This document shows, piece by piece, positions 1-9,093 of a stretch of DNA of 64,000 nucleotides. This DNA comes from Mitsuaria sp. 7 (GTDB lineage: Bacteria; Pseudomonadota; Gammaproteobacteria; Burkholderiales; Burkholderiaceae_C). The stretch is taken from assembly GCF_001653795.1 (NCBI RefSeq), contig NZ_CP011514.1, positions 5,328,727 through 5,392,726 on the forward strand, in the 5' to 3' direction. A program made the translations under genes and the position numbers. Each line of letters starts with the position of its first letter. The first letter of the stretch is position 1. The notes beneath the pieces were generated by a model. It saw nothing but the letters and a program-made list of their open reading frames with translations. It searched no databases and had not been told where the DNA came from.

Positions 1-147
1 TAGAACGAGCTGTGCTCGTGCTCGGAGGAAGACATCGGAGGGACCACGGGAGACGGACGCCGTAAGGAAACGGGGAAGAACGCCATGGTACCGAGGTCCT
101 CCCGCGGCCCGGGAGCAACCCGGGTGCGGGACCCGTGCTTGCCCGCC

Positions 148-153
148 TAGAAT
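148..153 (+). promoter_or_regulatory. -10-like box upstream of psd
   Basis: TAGAAT at 148-153 resembles the -10 boxes seen close to starts elsewhere in this window. No convincing -35 box is visible at the right spacing. It lies 39 bases before the GTG chosen for psd, so it argues against the in-frame GTG at 135. Confidence 0.35.
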
Positions 154-191
154 CCGCCACCCTTTTTCCGCCCTTCCGGGGGCCCAACGCC

Positions 192-1040
192 GTGTCCGAT
201 CGCCTTGCCGTCCTGCCTCAATACCTGATGCCCAAGGGAGCCATGACCCGGCTCGCCGGTCGGCTGGCGGGCGCGGAGCTGGGCGGCTTCACGACCTGGA
301 CGATCAAGCGCTTCATCGCCAAGTACGGCGTGAACATGGCCGAGGCGGCCGAGTCCGATCCGACCGTCTACCCGACCTTCAACGACTTCTTCACGCGGGC
401 GCTGAAGCCGGGCGCCCGCCCGCTGGCGGACGCGCCGCTGATCTGCCCGGTCGACGGCGCGATCAGCCAGTTCGGGCCGATCCGCGCGGACCAGATCTTC
501 CAGGCCAAGGGCCACCAGTACTCGACCACCGCGCTGCTCGGCGGCGATGAGCAACTGGGCGCGCAGTTCCGCGACGGCCACTTCGCGACGATCTACCTGA
601 GCCCGCGCGACTACCACCGCATCCACATGCCCTGCGCGGGCCGCCTCGTGCGCATGGTGCATGTGCCGGGCGACCTCTTCTCGGTGAACCCGACGACGGC
701 GCGCGGCGTGCCGGGCCTGTTCGCCCGCAACGAGCGCGTGGTCTGCCTGTTCGAAGGCGAGCACGGCCCCTGGGTGCTGGTGCTGGTGGGCGCGACCATC
801 GTCGGTTCGATGGCCACGGTCTGGCACGGCGTCGTCAATCCGCCGCGCCCGGGGCGGTTGCGCACCTGGCACTACGAGAACGAGCACTTCAGCTACGCGC
901 AGGGTCAGGAGATGGGCAGATTCCTGCTCGGTTCCACCGTCGTGCTGCTGTTCCCGAAGGACCTGCCGATGCAGTTCAACGCGCAGTGGCAGCCGGGCGG
1001 CGCGGTGCTGGTCGGCCAGCCGATGGCCACCCTGGGCTGA
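192..1040 (+). CDS. psd: phosphatidylserine decarboxylase proenzyme
   Basis: Inner-membrane enzyme that decarboxylates phosphatidylserine to phosphatidylethanolamine with a self-made pyruvoyl cofactor. The 282-residue product carries the family motif YHRIHMP around residues 141-147 and the self-cleavage motif LGST near the C-terminus, where Ser248 would become the pyruvoyl group of the small subunit. Length is normal for proteobacterial Psd. The GTG at 192 ([11 protein letters not shown]) is chosen because family-like sequence starts there; the in-frame GTG at 135 would translate across the TAGAAT box at 148. It reads toward trpS with a 91-base gap. No phosphatidylserine synthase gene is adjacent. 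Family assignment is secure. Confidence 0.93.
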   Translation: MSDRLAVLPQYLMPKGAMTRLAGRLAGAELGGFTTWTIKRFIAKYGVNMAEAAESDPTVYPTFNDFFTRALKPGARPLADAPLICPVDGAISQFGPIRADQIFQAKGHQYSTTALLGGDEQLGAQFRDGHFATIYLSPRDYHRIHMPCAGRLVRMVHVPGDLFSVNPTTARGVPGLFARNERVVCLFEGEHGPWVLVLVGATIVGSMATVWHGVVNPPRPGRLRTWHYENEHFSYAQGQEMGRFLLGSTVVLLFPKDLPMQFNAQWQPGGAVLVGQPMATLG

Positions 1041-1131
1041 TCGCACGGGCCGGGGCAAGCCCTGTCCCTCCGACGGGGGCCCGCCTTTGCGGGACAATCG
1101 CCGTTTTGCGAAACGACGGCGACGAGTTCCC

Positions 1132-2445
1132 ATGACCCTGCGTGTCCTGACCGGCATCACGACCACCGGCACCCTGCACCTCGGCAACTATGTCGGCGCG
1201 GTGCGCCGCGCCATCGCGGCCAGCCGCGAGCCCGGCGCCGAGAGCTTCTTCTTCATGGCCGACTACCACGCGCTGATCAAGTGCGACGAGCCGGCCCGCA
1301 TCGAGGCCTCGCGCCTGCAGATCGCCGCGACCTGGCTGGCCGCCGGCCTGGACACGAGCCGGGTCGTCTTCTACCGCCAGAGCGACATCCCCGAGATCCC
1401 CGAGCTGACCTGGCTGCTGACCTGCGTCACGTCCAAGGGCCAGATGAACCGCGCCCATGCGTACAAGGCCTCCGTCGACGCCAACGTCGCCGCGGGCGAG
1501 GACCCGGACGCGGGCATCACGATGGGCCTGTACAGCTATCCGATCCTGATGGCCGCGGACATCCTGATGTTCAACGCGCATCGCGTGCCGGTGGGCAAGG
1601 ACCAGGTCCAGCACATCGAGATGGCGCGCGACGTCGCGCAGCGCTTCAACCACACCTTCAAGACGGAGCTCTTCACGCTGCCCGACGCCAGCGTGGACGA
1701 GGAGATGGAGCTGCTGCCCGGCCTGGACGGGCGCAAGATGTCCAAGAGCTACGACAACTCGATCCCGCTGTTCGAAGGCGGCGAGAAGGCGTTGCGCGAG
1801 GCGATCTCGAAGATCGTCACCGACTCGCGTCTGCCCGGCGAACCCAAGGAGACCGAGGGCTCGCACCTCGTCCAGATCTACGACGCGTTCGCGACGCCGG
1901 AGCAGCGCAAGGCGTTCCGCGCGGCGCTGCAGGCCGGCCTGGCCTGGGGCGAGGCCAAGGACCAGCTGTTCGCCCTGATCAATGCGGAGATCGGCCCGAT
2001 GCGCGCGAAGTACGAGGCGCTGATGGCCAATCCCGAGAAGATCGAGGAGATCCTGATGGAAGGCGCCGCCAAGGCCCGCGCGATCGCGGGTCCGCTGCTG
2101 GCGCAGGCGCGCGAGGCCGTCGGCCTGCGTCGCTTCAAGGCCCTGGCCGCGCCGGTCGTCCAGGCCGTCAAGGCGAAGTCGACCGCGCCGGCGTTCAAGC
2201 AGTACCGCGAAGCCGACGGGCTCTTCTACTTCAAGCTGCTCGCGGCCGACGGCACGCTGCTGCTGCAGAGCACCGGCCTGTCGCAAGGCAAGGAAGCCGG
2301 GCAGTGGGTCGCCCGGCTCAAGCGCGAAGGCGCGGCGGCGTTGGGCGAGGCGCCGGTGGCCAGGGAGACCGGCGACGACGTGCTGCTGCCCGCGCTGGAG
2401 GCGCTCGTGGCCGCCGAGCTGGAAGCCGCCGCGGCGAAGGGCTGA
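1132..2445 (+). CDS. trpS: tryptophanyl-tRNA synthetase with C-terminal extension
   Basis: Class I aminoacyl-tRNA synthetase charging tRNA-Trp in the cytoplasm. The HIGH-type motif appears as HLGN at residues 16-19 and KMSKS at about 202-206. The catalytic core is followed by a tail of roughly 80-90 residues, making the protein 437 residues against about 330-340 for the E. coli-type enzyme. The tail contains [17 protein letters not shown], which looks like the small DUF1508/YegP-type fold; this reading is tentative. The ATG at 1132 ([13 protein letters not shown]) is chosen because the in-frame extension back to 1087 is arginine-rich and unlike the family. The next gene starts about 150 bases downstream. 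Confidence 0.93.
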   Translation: MTLRVLTGITTTGTLHLGNYVGAVRRAIAASREPGAESFFFMADYHALIKCDEPARIEASRLQIAATWLAAGLDTSRVVFYRQSDIPEIPELTWLLTCVTSKGQMNRAHAYKASVDANVAAGEDPDAGITMGLYSYPILMAADILMFNAHRVPVGKDQVQHIEMARDVAQRFNHTFKTELFTLPDASVDEEMELLPGLDGRKMSKSYDNSIPLFEGGEKALREAISKIVTDSRLPGEPKETEGSHLVQIYDAFATPEQRKAFRAALQAGLAWGEAKDQLFALINAEIGPMRAKYEALMANPEKIEEILMEGAAKARAIAGPLLAQAREAVGLRRFKALAAPVVQAVKAKSTAPAFKQYREADGLFYFKLLAADGTLLLQSTGLSQGKEAGQWVARLKREGAAALGEAPVARETGDDVLLPALEALVAAELEAAAAKG

Positions 2446-2592
2446 GCCTGCGGCGTTTCGAAAGGAAACCCTGGTTTAGGGTGCCAAGTCGATCACATTC
2501 ATCGAAGAAACCCGCTCGTTCCGCGAGGTGAGGCGTCGTAGTCTCCGATGTTGATTCCGTCACGATTCAACACCACAACAAGGAGACCACCG

Positions 2593-4299
2593 ATGTCCAC
2601 GACGACCCGCCTGCCTGCCGACTCCCTGGCGCTGCAACGCCTCTATGCCTGGGAGCTCGACACGCCGGACCGGGTCACGCTGCGCCAGCCCATGGGCGGC
2701 GGCGTGGTCAAGGACTTCACCTGGAAAGAGGTCGCCGATCAGGCCCGCCGCATGGCGGCCCACCTGAAGACGCTGGGTCTCGAACAAGGCTGGGAACCCG
2801 GCGCCCGCGTCGCCATCCTGTCCAAGAACTGCGCCTGGTGGCTGATGAGCGACCTCGCGATCTGGATGGCCGGCTATGTCAGCGTGCCGCTGTATCCGAC
2901 GCTCGCGCCCGACACCATCCACCAGATCCTCAGCCACAGCGAAGCCAGGCTGCTGTTCGTCGGCAAGCTCGACGGCTGGGAAGGCATGCGCCCCGGCGTG
3001 CCGCTCGGCCTGACCTGCATCTCCTATCCGGTCTCCCCCGACGACGTGCAGGACACCTACGACCACTGGGACGCGATCTGCGCGGAGACCCAGCCGCTCA
3101 AGGGCAAGCCCATCCGCGCCGCCGACGACCTGGCCACCATCATCTACACCTCCGGCACGACGGGCACGCCCAAGGGAGTGATGCATTCGTTCGGCAACTT
3201 CTCGTGGGCCATCGCCACGGGGCTCAAGCGCATCCCGCTGAGCGAGAGCGATCGCATGCTGTCCTACCTGCCGCTGGCGCACGTCGTCGAACGCGCGCTG
3301 GTCGAACACGGCTGGCTCCACACCGGCATGACGGTCTACTTCGCCGAGAGCCTGGACACCTTCGCCGCGGACCTGCAGCGCGCGCGGCCGACGGTGTTCT
3401 TCTCCGTGCCGCGGCTGTGGACCAAGTTCCAGCAGGGCGTGCAGGCCAAGCTGCCGCAACCCAAGCTGGATCTGCTGCTCAAGCTGCCCATCGTCGGCAA
3501 CCTGGTGCGCAAGAAAGTGCTGAAGGCGCTGGGCCTGAACGAGTGCACCTTCGCCGCCGGCGGCGCCGCGCCGATGCCGGTCGCGCTGCTGAAGTGGTAC
3601 CGCACGCTGGGCCTGTCGATCAACGAGGGCTACGGCATGACCGAGAACCTCGCGCTGTCGCACATCACCGTGCCGGGCCGCGATCAGATCGGCAGCGTCG
3701 GTCCCGCCTACGACGGCGTGCAGACGCGGCTGGATCCGATCACCGGCGAGCTGCAGATGAAGAGCCAGGCGCTGATGCTGGGCTACTACAAGCAGCCCGA
3801 GCTGACCGCGGAGACGCTCACCGCCGACGGCTGGCTGAAGACCGGCGACAAGGCGGAGATCTCCGACAAGGGCGCGCTCGCCGGCTGCGTGCGCATTACC
3901 GGCCGGGTGAAGGACCTGTTCAAGACCAGCAAGGGCAAGTACGTGTCGCCCGCGCCGATCGAGGACCGCCTCTCGACGAACCCCGCCATCGAGGCCTGCG
4001 CGGTCACGGGCGCGAACTTCGTGCATCCGGTCGGGATCGCGATGCTCTCGCCCGAGGCCGCCGCGCGCGATCGCGCCGGGCTGGAGAAGGAACTCGCCGA
4101 GCATCTGGAGAAGGTCAACGCGCGACTCGATCCGCACGAGCAGCTCGAGTGCCTGATCGTGACGGCGACGCCTTGGACCGTGGACAACGGCCTGATCACG
4201 CCGACCTTCAAGGTGCGCCGCAACCGCGTCGACGAGGTCTACGGCCCGCGTCTGGAAAAGTGGATCGCGCAGCGCCGGAAAGTCATCTGGGCCGACTGA
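2593..4299 (+). CDS. AMP-binding long-chain acyl-CoA synthetase
   Basis: Probable long-chain fatty-acid-CoA ligase that activates fatty acids through an acyl-adenylate and joins them to CoA. The 568-residue protein has the P-loop signature [11 protein letters not shown] at about 185-195, a [10 protein letters not shown] segment, the GYGMTE motif, and KTGDKAE preceding the C-terminal catalytic domain, all in the order of the ANL superfamily. The ATG at 2593 is preceded by AAGGAGA at a good distance; an in-frame ATG at 2548 lacks this. It stands apart from trpS and is followed 34 bases later by a DUF1232 gene. The substrate chain length cannot be read from sequence, so no gene symbol is given. 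Confidence 0.88.
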   Translation: MSTTTRLPADSLALQRLYAWELDTPDRVTLRQPMGGGVVKDFTWKEVADQARRMAAHLKTLGLEQGWEPGARVAILSKNCAWWLMSDLAIWMAGYVSVPLYPTLAPDTIHQILSHSEARLLFVGKLDGWEGMRPGVPLGLTCISYPVSPDDVQDTYDHWDAICAETQPLKGKPIRAADDLATIIYTSGTTGTPKGVMHSFGNFSWAIATGLKRIPLSESDRMLSYLPLAHVVERALVEHGWLHTGMTVYFAESLDTFAADLQRARPTVFFSVPRLWTKFQQGVQAKLPQPKLDLLLKLPIVGNLVRKKVLKALGLNECTFAAGGAAPMPVALLKWYRTLGLSINEGYGMTENLALSHITVPGRDQIGSVGPAYDGVQTRLDPITGELQMKSQALMLGYYKQPELTAETLTADGWLKTGDKAEISDKGALAGCVRITGRVKDLFKTSKGKYVSPAPIEDRLSTNPAIEACAVTGANFVHPVGIAMLSPEAAARDRAGLEKELAEHLEKVNARLDPHEQLECLIVTATPWTVDNGLITPTFKVRRNRVDEVYGPRLEKWIAQRRKVIWAD

Positions 4300-4333
4300 C
4301 GCGGCGCACCGACGGCTGGCGCATGATGGGCGC

Positions 4334-4735
4334 ATGAAACGCGGATCCCTCAAGCGCTGGGCCGCCCTGCTCAAGGGCGAGCTGCTCACCGTCTTCTACG
4401 CGGCACGCGATCCGGAGGCGCCTTGGCTGGCGCGCTTCGTGGCGATCGCGGTCGCCGCCTACGCGCTCAGCCCGATCGACCTGATCCCGGACTTCATTCC
4501 GGTGCTGGGCCTGCTCGACGATCTGATCCTGGTGCCGCTGGGCTTCTGGCTGGTGCTCCGGCTGATGCCGCCGCAGGTGATCGCACGGGCCCGCCTGCGC
4601 GCCGCCGAACAGCGCGGCCGGCTGCCGCGCAACCTCAAGGTCGGCATGGCCATCGTGGTGCTGTGGGTGCTGCTGATGGTGCTGCTCGTCATGTGGCTGA
4701 TCGGCCGCGGCGGCGCGCCGGCCGGCGTTGTCTGA
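4334..4735 (+). CDS. DUF1232 (YkvA-like) small membrane protein
   Basis: A 133-residue membrane protein of unknown function. It carries the DUF1232 signature [18 protein letters not shown] within a hydrophobic stretch at about residues 37-75 and a second strongly hydrophobic segment at about 107-127. It starts 34 bases after the acyl-CoA synthetase gene and could be co-transcribed with it. It converges on the LysR gene at 4792-5706. The family is widespread and has no agreed molecular role, so none is given here. Confidence 0.8.
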   Translation: MKRGSLKRWAALLKGELLTVFYAARDPEAPWLARFVAIAVAAYALSPIDLIPDFIPVLGLLDDLILVPLGFWLVLRLMPPQVIARARLRAAEQRGRLPRNLKVGMAIVVLWVLLMVLLVMWLIGRGGAPAGVV

Positions 4736-4739
4736 GCGC

Positions 4740-4808
4740 GCGCTTCAGTCCGCGCCTGGCCCGCGCTTCAGCCCGCGTCTGAGCCCGGGCTTCAATCCGG
4801 ACCGAGGC
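4740..4808. repeat. 23-bp degenerate tandem repeat, three copies
   Basis: Three imperfect units of about 23 bases start at 4740, 4763 and 4786. They share the core GCTTCAG/ATCCG or GCTTCAGCCCGCG. They fill the gap between the convergent DUF1232 and LysR genes and run over the last codons of the LysR gene. No function is evident. Confidence 0.6.
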
Positions 4809-5706
4809 CCTTCTTCGCCAGCGTCTCGGCCACCCACTCGATGAAGACGCGCATGCGCGCCGACACGTAGCGGTTGGGCGAATACACCAGATAGACCGGC
4901 ACCGCGTTGTGGTGCCACTCGGGGAACAGCGGCACCAGCTCGCCGCTGTCGAGCTGCTCCTGGACCGCGTACTTCGCCAGCTGCACGATGCCCAGGCCCG
5001 CGAGCCCGGCCGCCACATAGGCGTTGCTGTCGTTGACGTCCAGCCGTCGACGGCCTTCGACCTCGATGCGTTCGTCGCCGCGGTGGAAGACGAAGGGGAA
5101 CACGCGTCCGGTCCGCGACGAGAAGTAGCCCACGGCCTGGTGCGGCTCCCGGTCGAGGTCTTCCGGGCTGTCGGGCGTGCCGTGCTTTTCCAGGTAGGCC
5201 GGCGACGCGCAGGTGCAGAACTGGATCTGTCCCACCCGACGCGCGACGAGGCCGGCATCCTGCACCGCGCCGACGCGCAGCACGAAGTCGACGTTGTCGA
5301 CCAGCAGGTCGATCGCGCGGTCGCTGACACCCAGGGCGATCTGGATGTCGGGGTAGCGCTCGTGGAAGTCGCCCAGCGCGGGGATCAGCACCCGCGATCC
5401 GGTCAGCGTCGTCACGTCGACGCGCAACCGGCCGCGCGGCTTGCTCTGGTCGTGGAGCATCCCCTGGTCGATGGCCTCGAGCTCGCTCAAGAGGGCCATG
5501 GTCCGCTCGTAATAGGCCGCGCCATCCTGCGTGACGGTCACCTTGCGGGTGGTGCGCGTCAGCAGCTGGACCCGCAGCCGCGCTTCCAGCGCCTGCACCA
5601 GCCGCGTGAGGCTGGCCTTCGGGAGATCCATCGAGTCGGCCGCCTTGGTGAAGCTGCCGGTTTCCACCACCCGGGCGAACGCCCGCATTTGCACGATCCG
5701 GTCCAT
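4792..5706 (-). CDS. LysR-family transcriptional regulator
   Basis: A 304-residue DNA-binding regulator. The N-terminal winged helix-turn-helix begins MDRIVQMRAFARVVETGSF and spans about residues 1-60, followed by the usual effector-binding domain. It resembles the CrgA/DsdC-like LysR subgroup that controls oxidoreductases or exporters. No divergent partner gene is adjacent: the next gene upstream is the minus-strand DUF4148 gene, more than 400 bases away, so its target cannot be guessed from position. A GCACG-GT-CGTGC palindrome sits 71 bases upstream of the start. Confidence 0.9.
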   Translation of the reverse strand: MDRIVQMRAFARVVETGSFTKAADSMDLPKASLTRLVQALEARLRVQLLTRTTRKVTVTQDGAAYYERTMALLSELEAIDQGMLHDQSKPRGRLRVDVTTLTGSRVLIPALGDFHERYPDIQIALGVSDRAIDLLVDNVDFVLRVGAVQDAGLVARRVGQIQFCTCASPAYLEKHGTPDSPEDLDREPHQAVGYFSSRTGRVFPFVFHRGDERIEVEGRRRLDVNDSNAYVAAGLAGLGIVQLAKYAVQEQLDSGELVPLFPEWHHNAVPVYLVYSPNRYVSARMRVFIEWVAETLAKKGLGPD

Positions 5707-5776
5707 CCGATGCCCTTGATCAGGCGGCCCGGAAGGGGGACTGCTGGGGGGCCGCGGGGCGATTCTCCGGGATTCC

Positions 5777-5788
5777 GCACGGTCGTGC
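5777..5788. promoter_or_regulatory. GCACG-N2-CGTGC palindrome, possible operator
   Basis: GCACGGTCGTGC is a perfect inverted repeat with a two-base centre. The same 12 bases, read on the other strand, occur just upstream of the TetR gene at 57438, and a close match lies at 58103-58120. It may be a third site for that regulator or a chance match in GC-rich DNA. Confidence 0.35.
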
Positions 5789-5930
5789 GCGTTGCGCGCC
5801 CATTTCCCGGGTCACGAGCCGTGTCGGGCTGCTTCGAGCCGGTTTGGGCGGAAGGCGGATGAATATGCCGGTCCAGTCCTTTGAATATCCGTCAGGTATC
5901 CTCAGGCGCGAATACTTAGTCCGCGCTTAA

Positions 5931-5975
5931 GCAAAAGAAAACCCCCTCGGCGAGCAGTGGCTCATCCGAGGGGGT
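5931..5975 (-). terminator. rho-independent terminator, minus strand
   Basis: Perfect 10-bp stem between 5941-5950 (ACCCCCTCGG) and 5966-5975 with a 15-base loop. Read on the minus strand it is followed by a U-rich tract (AAAAGAAAA on the plus strand at 5933-5941). It would end transcripts from the DUF4148 gene about 170 bases upstream. Confidence 0.75.
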
Positions 5976-6141
5976 ATAGGCGGTCGATGACGGACAGGAG
6001 GGAGGAGTGCGGAGAACCGCCACCGACCAGGGCCGGAGCCCTTGACCTCAAAAAGTGCTCTCTACCAATCTATTGTTCGAGTTCTCTCTCAGGGGGTTGC
6101 TTGCAGGCGGGTATCAGGAACGGGAATCAGGAATCCGGGAA

Positions 6142-6465
6142 TCAGCGACCAGCCACCGCGGTCGCCGGGGCGCTGCCGCCGAACTTCTTCACCAGCGTCG
6201 CGTAGTAGGGCGAGGTGCGCAGTTCGGCGTACCTGGCCTTGGCGGCGTCGCGGCGGGCGTTGTCGTAGCCGTAGGTTTCCGACTGCTCGACGGCGGCCAG
6301 GCCGGACTCGCGGTAGATCTCCAGGTCAGCCAGCACTTCGGCGCGGCTCACGGCGCTCGCGGTGTTGACGGGCTGGGTGTGCGGGTTGTCGTTGGCCATC
6401 GCGCTGCCGGCCACCAGGGCGGCGGAAGCGAACAGGACGGAAGCCAGGATGTTCTTGGAGGTCAT
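6142..6465 (-). CDS. DUF4148 secreted protein
   Basis: A small exported protein of 107 residues. It begins with a Sec signal peptide, MTSKNILASVLFASAALVAG, ending near SAMA at residue 24, followed by the DUF4148 core SRAEVLADLEIYRESGL. The family is common in Burkholderiales, often in several copies, and has no known biochemical role. The start at 6465 is set by AAGGAAAG just upstream; longer in-frame forms precede the signal peptide with unrelated sequence. It is probably transcribed alone and ended by the hairpin at 5931-5975. Confidence 0.85.
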   Translation of the reverse strand: MTSKNILASVLFASAALVAGSAMANDNPHTQPVNTASAVSRAEVLADLEIYRESGLAAVEQSETYGYDNARRDAAKARYAELRTSPYYATLVKKFGGSAPATAVAGR

Positions 6466-6787
6466 GATCTTTCCTTTCAGATTCGGTCCCAGGGCAACAG
6501 CGAAGGGGCACGGGGTGGATGATTCGGCCCGTCGATTGCGCCAGGGATTCAATCCGGTGCCGTTTTGAAATCCGCCGGTTGCCCGGAGGTTTCAAGTCGT
6601 CGCCTGGTGGAGATTCCTTGAAGCGGTTTCGATGTGTCGATGGGATGAACTATGAACCATAAGGGTTCACCCTTAAATCTATTCCTCCGCAACAGTCCGT
6701 TGAAAAGATCGGAACAATCACTGCGCGCATATCGCGCGGTTCGCTCAAGGGGCGGGCATGATGTCGGCCTTTCGGGAGATGACTTCG

Positions 6788-7456
6788 ATGCTTGGCACCC
6801 ACGATCTCGGCCTCTTCATCGCCTCGGGCCTGCTGCTCAACATGACGCCGGGGCCGGACTCGCTGCTGATCATGGCGCGCAGCGCCACGCAGGGCTTCCG
6901 CGCCGGTTCGGCCGCGGCGCTCGGCATCGGCGCCGGCACCTGCGTCCACATCCTGGCGGCGGCGCTGGGACTGTCGGCCCTCATCTCCGCGTCGACGGCG
7001 GCGTTCACCGTGGTGAAGCTGCTCGGCGCGGCTTACCTGGTCTACCTGGGCGCCGGCATGCTGTTCAAGCGTCGCGCCGCCGGGTCCCGTGCAGAGGCGC
7101 AGCGCCAGGGTGAAGACCTGACCCCGCCGCCTGCGGCGCCGCTGCGGAAGATCTTCGCGCAGGGTTTCCTCACCAACGTGCTCAATCCCAAGGTCGGGCT
7201 GTTCTTCCTGGCCTTCGTCCCGCAGTTCATCTCGGCCGATGCGCCGAGCAAGGCGGCGGCGTTCCTGTTCCTGGGCGCCGTCTTCAACGTGAACGGGATG
7301 CTGTGGTGCCACCTGCTCGCCTGGTCGGGCGCCGTGGCGGGGGCCCGCGCGCGTGGGCAGGGGTGGGCGCGCGCACTGGGGCGATGGCTTAACCGCGGCA
7401 TCGGCGCGCTGTTCCTGGCCTTCGGCGTGCGACTGGCGATGGCGGAGATGGCTTGA
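6788..7456 (+). CDS. LysE/RhtB-family amino-acid exporter
   Basis: Inner-membrane exporter of the LysE superfamily, which moves amino acids or related metabolites out of the cell. About 222 residues, with hydrophobic segments throughout and the family signature NMTPGPDSLLIMARS near the N-terminus; a second conserved block is GFLTNVLNPKVGLFFLAFVPQF. Length is close to the usual 205-215 residues. The start at 6788 (MLGTHDLGLF) fits homolog-like beginnings and has GGGAGA upstream; an in-frame ATG at 6758 is also possible. Substrate cannot be read from the sequence. Confidence 0.85.
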   Translation: MLGTHDLGLFIASGLLLNMTPGPDSLLIMARSATQGFRAGSAAALGIGAGTCVHILAAALGLSALISASTAAFTVVKLLGAAYLVYLGAGMLFKRRAAGSRAEAQRQGEDLTPPPAAPLRKIFAQGFLTNVLNPKVGLFFLAFVPQFISADAPSKAAAFLFLGAVFNVNGMLWCHLLAWSGAVAGARARGQGWARALGRWLNRGIGALFLAFGVRLAMAEMA

Positions 7457-7535
7457 GCGGTCATGCGGTGCGCGTGGCGTTCGGTTTGTCCGAACCGCGC
7501 CTGCGGGTTTTCCATCGCGGGAGTAGGCTTCCGCC

Positions 7536-8879
7536 ATGACTGCCAAGACCCCACCCATTTCCGGCGGCTCGACGCCGGCGTCCGGCGTTCCCGGGCACTA
7601 CACCGCGCATGAGAAGCGCGACCGCATCTTTGCCATCGTCGGCGCGTCGTCCGGCAACCTGGTCGAGTGGTTCGACTTCTACGTCTACGCGTTCACGTCG
7701 ATCTACTTCGCCCACGCGTTCTTCCCGAAGGGCGATCCGACGGTACAGCTGCTCAACACGGCGGGCGTGTTCGCGGCGGGTTTCCTGATGCGGCCGATCG
7801 GCGGCTGGCTGTTCGGCCGGATCGCCGACCGCAAGGGCCGCAAGACGGCCATGATGATCTCGGTGCTGATGATGTGCGGCGGCTCGCTGGCCATCGCCTG
7901 CATGCCGACCTACGAGACCATCGGCGTGCTGGCGCCGGCGCTGCTGCTGGCGGCGCGGCTGTTCCAGGGCCTGTCCGTCGGCGGCGAGTACGGCACCAGC
8001 GCCACCTACATGAGCGAGGTCGCGCTGCACGGCCAGCGCGGCTTCTATGCGTCCTTCCAGTACGTGACGCTCATCGGCGGCCAGTTGCTGGCGGTGCTGG
8101 TCGTGGCGATCCTGGAGCAGACGCTGACCGACGCGCAGATGCACGACTGGGGCTGGCGCATCCCGTTCGCGGCGGGCGCCGCGACGGCGGTGATCGCCTT
8201 CTACCTGCGCCGCTCGCTGGCCGAGACGGCGAAGGCGGAGCAGCTCGACCGCAAGGAGTCGGGCTCGATGCGCGAGCTGTTCGGCAAGCACATGCGTTCG
8301 TTCCTGATCGTGCTGGGTTTCACCGCGGGCGGGTCGCTGGCGTTCTACACGTACACGACCTACATGCAGAAGTACCTGGTGCTGAGCGTGGGCATGGACA
8401 AGAAGGTGGCGAGCACGGTGATGACGGCGGCGCTGTTCGTCTACATGTGCATGCAGCCGCTGTTCGGCGCGCTGTCGGACCGCATCGGGCGGCGGACGTC
8501 GATGCTGTGGTTCGGCATCCTGGGCGCGCTGTGCACCTGGCCCATCCTGTCGGCGCTCAAGGGCGTGCAGAGCCCGTATGCGGCGTTCGGACTGATCATC
8601 CTGGCGATGGCGATCGTCTCGCTGTACACCTCGATCGGCGGGCTGATCAAGGCGGAGATGTTCCCGCCGGAGATCCGCGCGCTGGGCGTGGGCCTGTCGT
8701 ATGCGATCGGCAACGCGATCTTCGGCGGCTCGGCGGAGTTCGTCGCGCTGAGCCTCAAGGCCGCGAACGTCGAAAGCGCGTTCTACGTCTACGTCTCGGT
8801 CATGTGCTTCTTCGCGTTCCTCGTCTGCTTCCTGATCCCCGACCTGCGCAAGCATGGGCATCTGAACGAGGTGCATTGA
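7536..8879 (+). CDS. MHS-type MFS transporter (alpha-ketoglutarate permease-like)
   Basis: A 447-residue proton symporter of the major facilitator superfamily, metabolite:H+ symporter branch, resembling KgtP. Visible family features are [13 protein letters not shown] in the first membrane segment, [18 protein letters not shown] between segments 2 and 3, and [17 protein letters not shown] in segment 4-5. A dicarboxylate such as alpha-ketoglutarate is a plausible substrate, but the branch also carries proline, betaine and citrate, so no symbol is given. It is transcribed alone, with the candidate small RNA and its terminator downstream. Confidence 0.87.
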   Translation: MTAKTPPISGGSTPASGVPGHYTAHEKRDRIFAIVGASSGNLVEWFDFYVYAFTSIYFAHAFFPKGDPTVQLLNTAGVFAAGFLMRPIGGWLFGRIADRKGRKTAMMISVLMMCGGSLAIACMPTYETIGVLAPALLLAARLFQGLSVGGEYGTSATYMSEVALHGQRGFYASFQYVTLIGGQLLAVLVVAILEQTLTDAQMHDWGWRIPFAAGAATAVIAFYLRRSLAETAKAEQLDRKESGSMRELFGKHMRSFLIVLGFTAGGSLAFYTYTTYMQKYLVLSVGMDKKVASTVMTAALFVYMCMQPLFGALSDRIGRRTSMLWFGILGALCTWPILSALKGVQSPYAAFGLIILAMAIVSLYTSIGGLIKAEMFPPEIRALGVGLSYAIGNAIFGGSAEFVALSLKAANVESAFYVYVSVMCFFAFLVCFLIPDLRKHGHLNEVH

Positions 8880-8942
8880 GGGCCCTGCTTGTTTGATCGA
8901 TTGCTCTTTCGGACCAGCAGGCGTTCCGCCTAGACTGTTTAT

Positions 8943-9068
8943 CGACGGTCAAGCGCAGCGCGTGTAGAGGTCTCCGCAAGGAGGCAGCCCTGAATGGGTG
9001 GGATCCTTGAAGCTGGGGGCCGTCGCCAACTCTCGAATGCCGCACTCAGATGCGGCATTCCGCTTTTC
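8943..9068 (+). ncRNA. candidate structured small RNA with its own terminator
   Basis: A TAGACT -10-like box at 8931-8936 precedes a segment closed by an 8-bp stem, CGACGGTC (8943-8950) with GGCCGTCG (9019-9026). Inside is a hairpin CTCC-GCAA-GGAG at 8972-8983 with a GNRA tetraloop, flanked by GGT and GCC that could pair around a GCA bulge. A perfect 10-bp terminator follows at 9035-9060. No reading frame in the segment looks coding. The apical part superficially recalls SRP RNA domain IV but lacks its conserved internal loop, so no family is assigned. It could instead be the 3' untranslated region of the MFS gene. Confidence 0.4.
9035..9068 (+). terminator. rho-independent terminator
   Basis: Stem GAATGCCGCA (9035-9044) with TGCGGCATTC (9051-9060), six-base loop, followed by CGCTTTTC. 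It ends either the candidate small RNA or the MFS transporter transcript. Confidence 0.8.
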
Positions 9069-9093
9069 AGAGATACGAAGTCGGAGAGAACCG

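Larger units (their letters stand above)
5707..6141. other. 435-bp intergenic region
   Basis: Holds the upstream region of the LysR gene, including the palindrome GCACGGTCGTGC at 5777-5788, an AT-richer stretch around 5860-5940, and a minus-strand terminator hairpin at 5931-5975. I see no convincing coding sequence; short open frames here lack ribosome-binding sites and family-like content. Confidence 0.6.

Noticed and set aside
1..134. 3' end of a gene entering from the left edge
   Set aside because: No frame in the first 134 bases shows genome-typical coding character long enough to call; nothing is annotated there.
6045..6110. tRNA-like wording (TTGGTAGAG and TTCGAG segments) downstream of the DUF4148 gene
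   Set aside because: The segments are in the wrong order and spacing for a cloverleaf and no acceptor stem can be formed. I treat it as coincidence.
8960..8995. Possible SRP (4.5S) RNA apical domain within the small RNA candidate
   Set aside because: AGGTC and GCAGCC with a GNRA loop resemble it, but the conserved internal loop (CAGG opposite AGCA) is missing and the helix next to the loop is longer.
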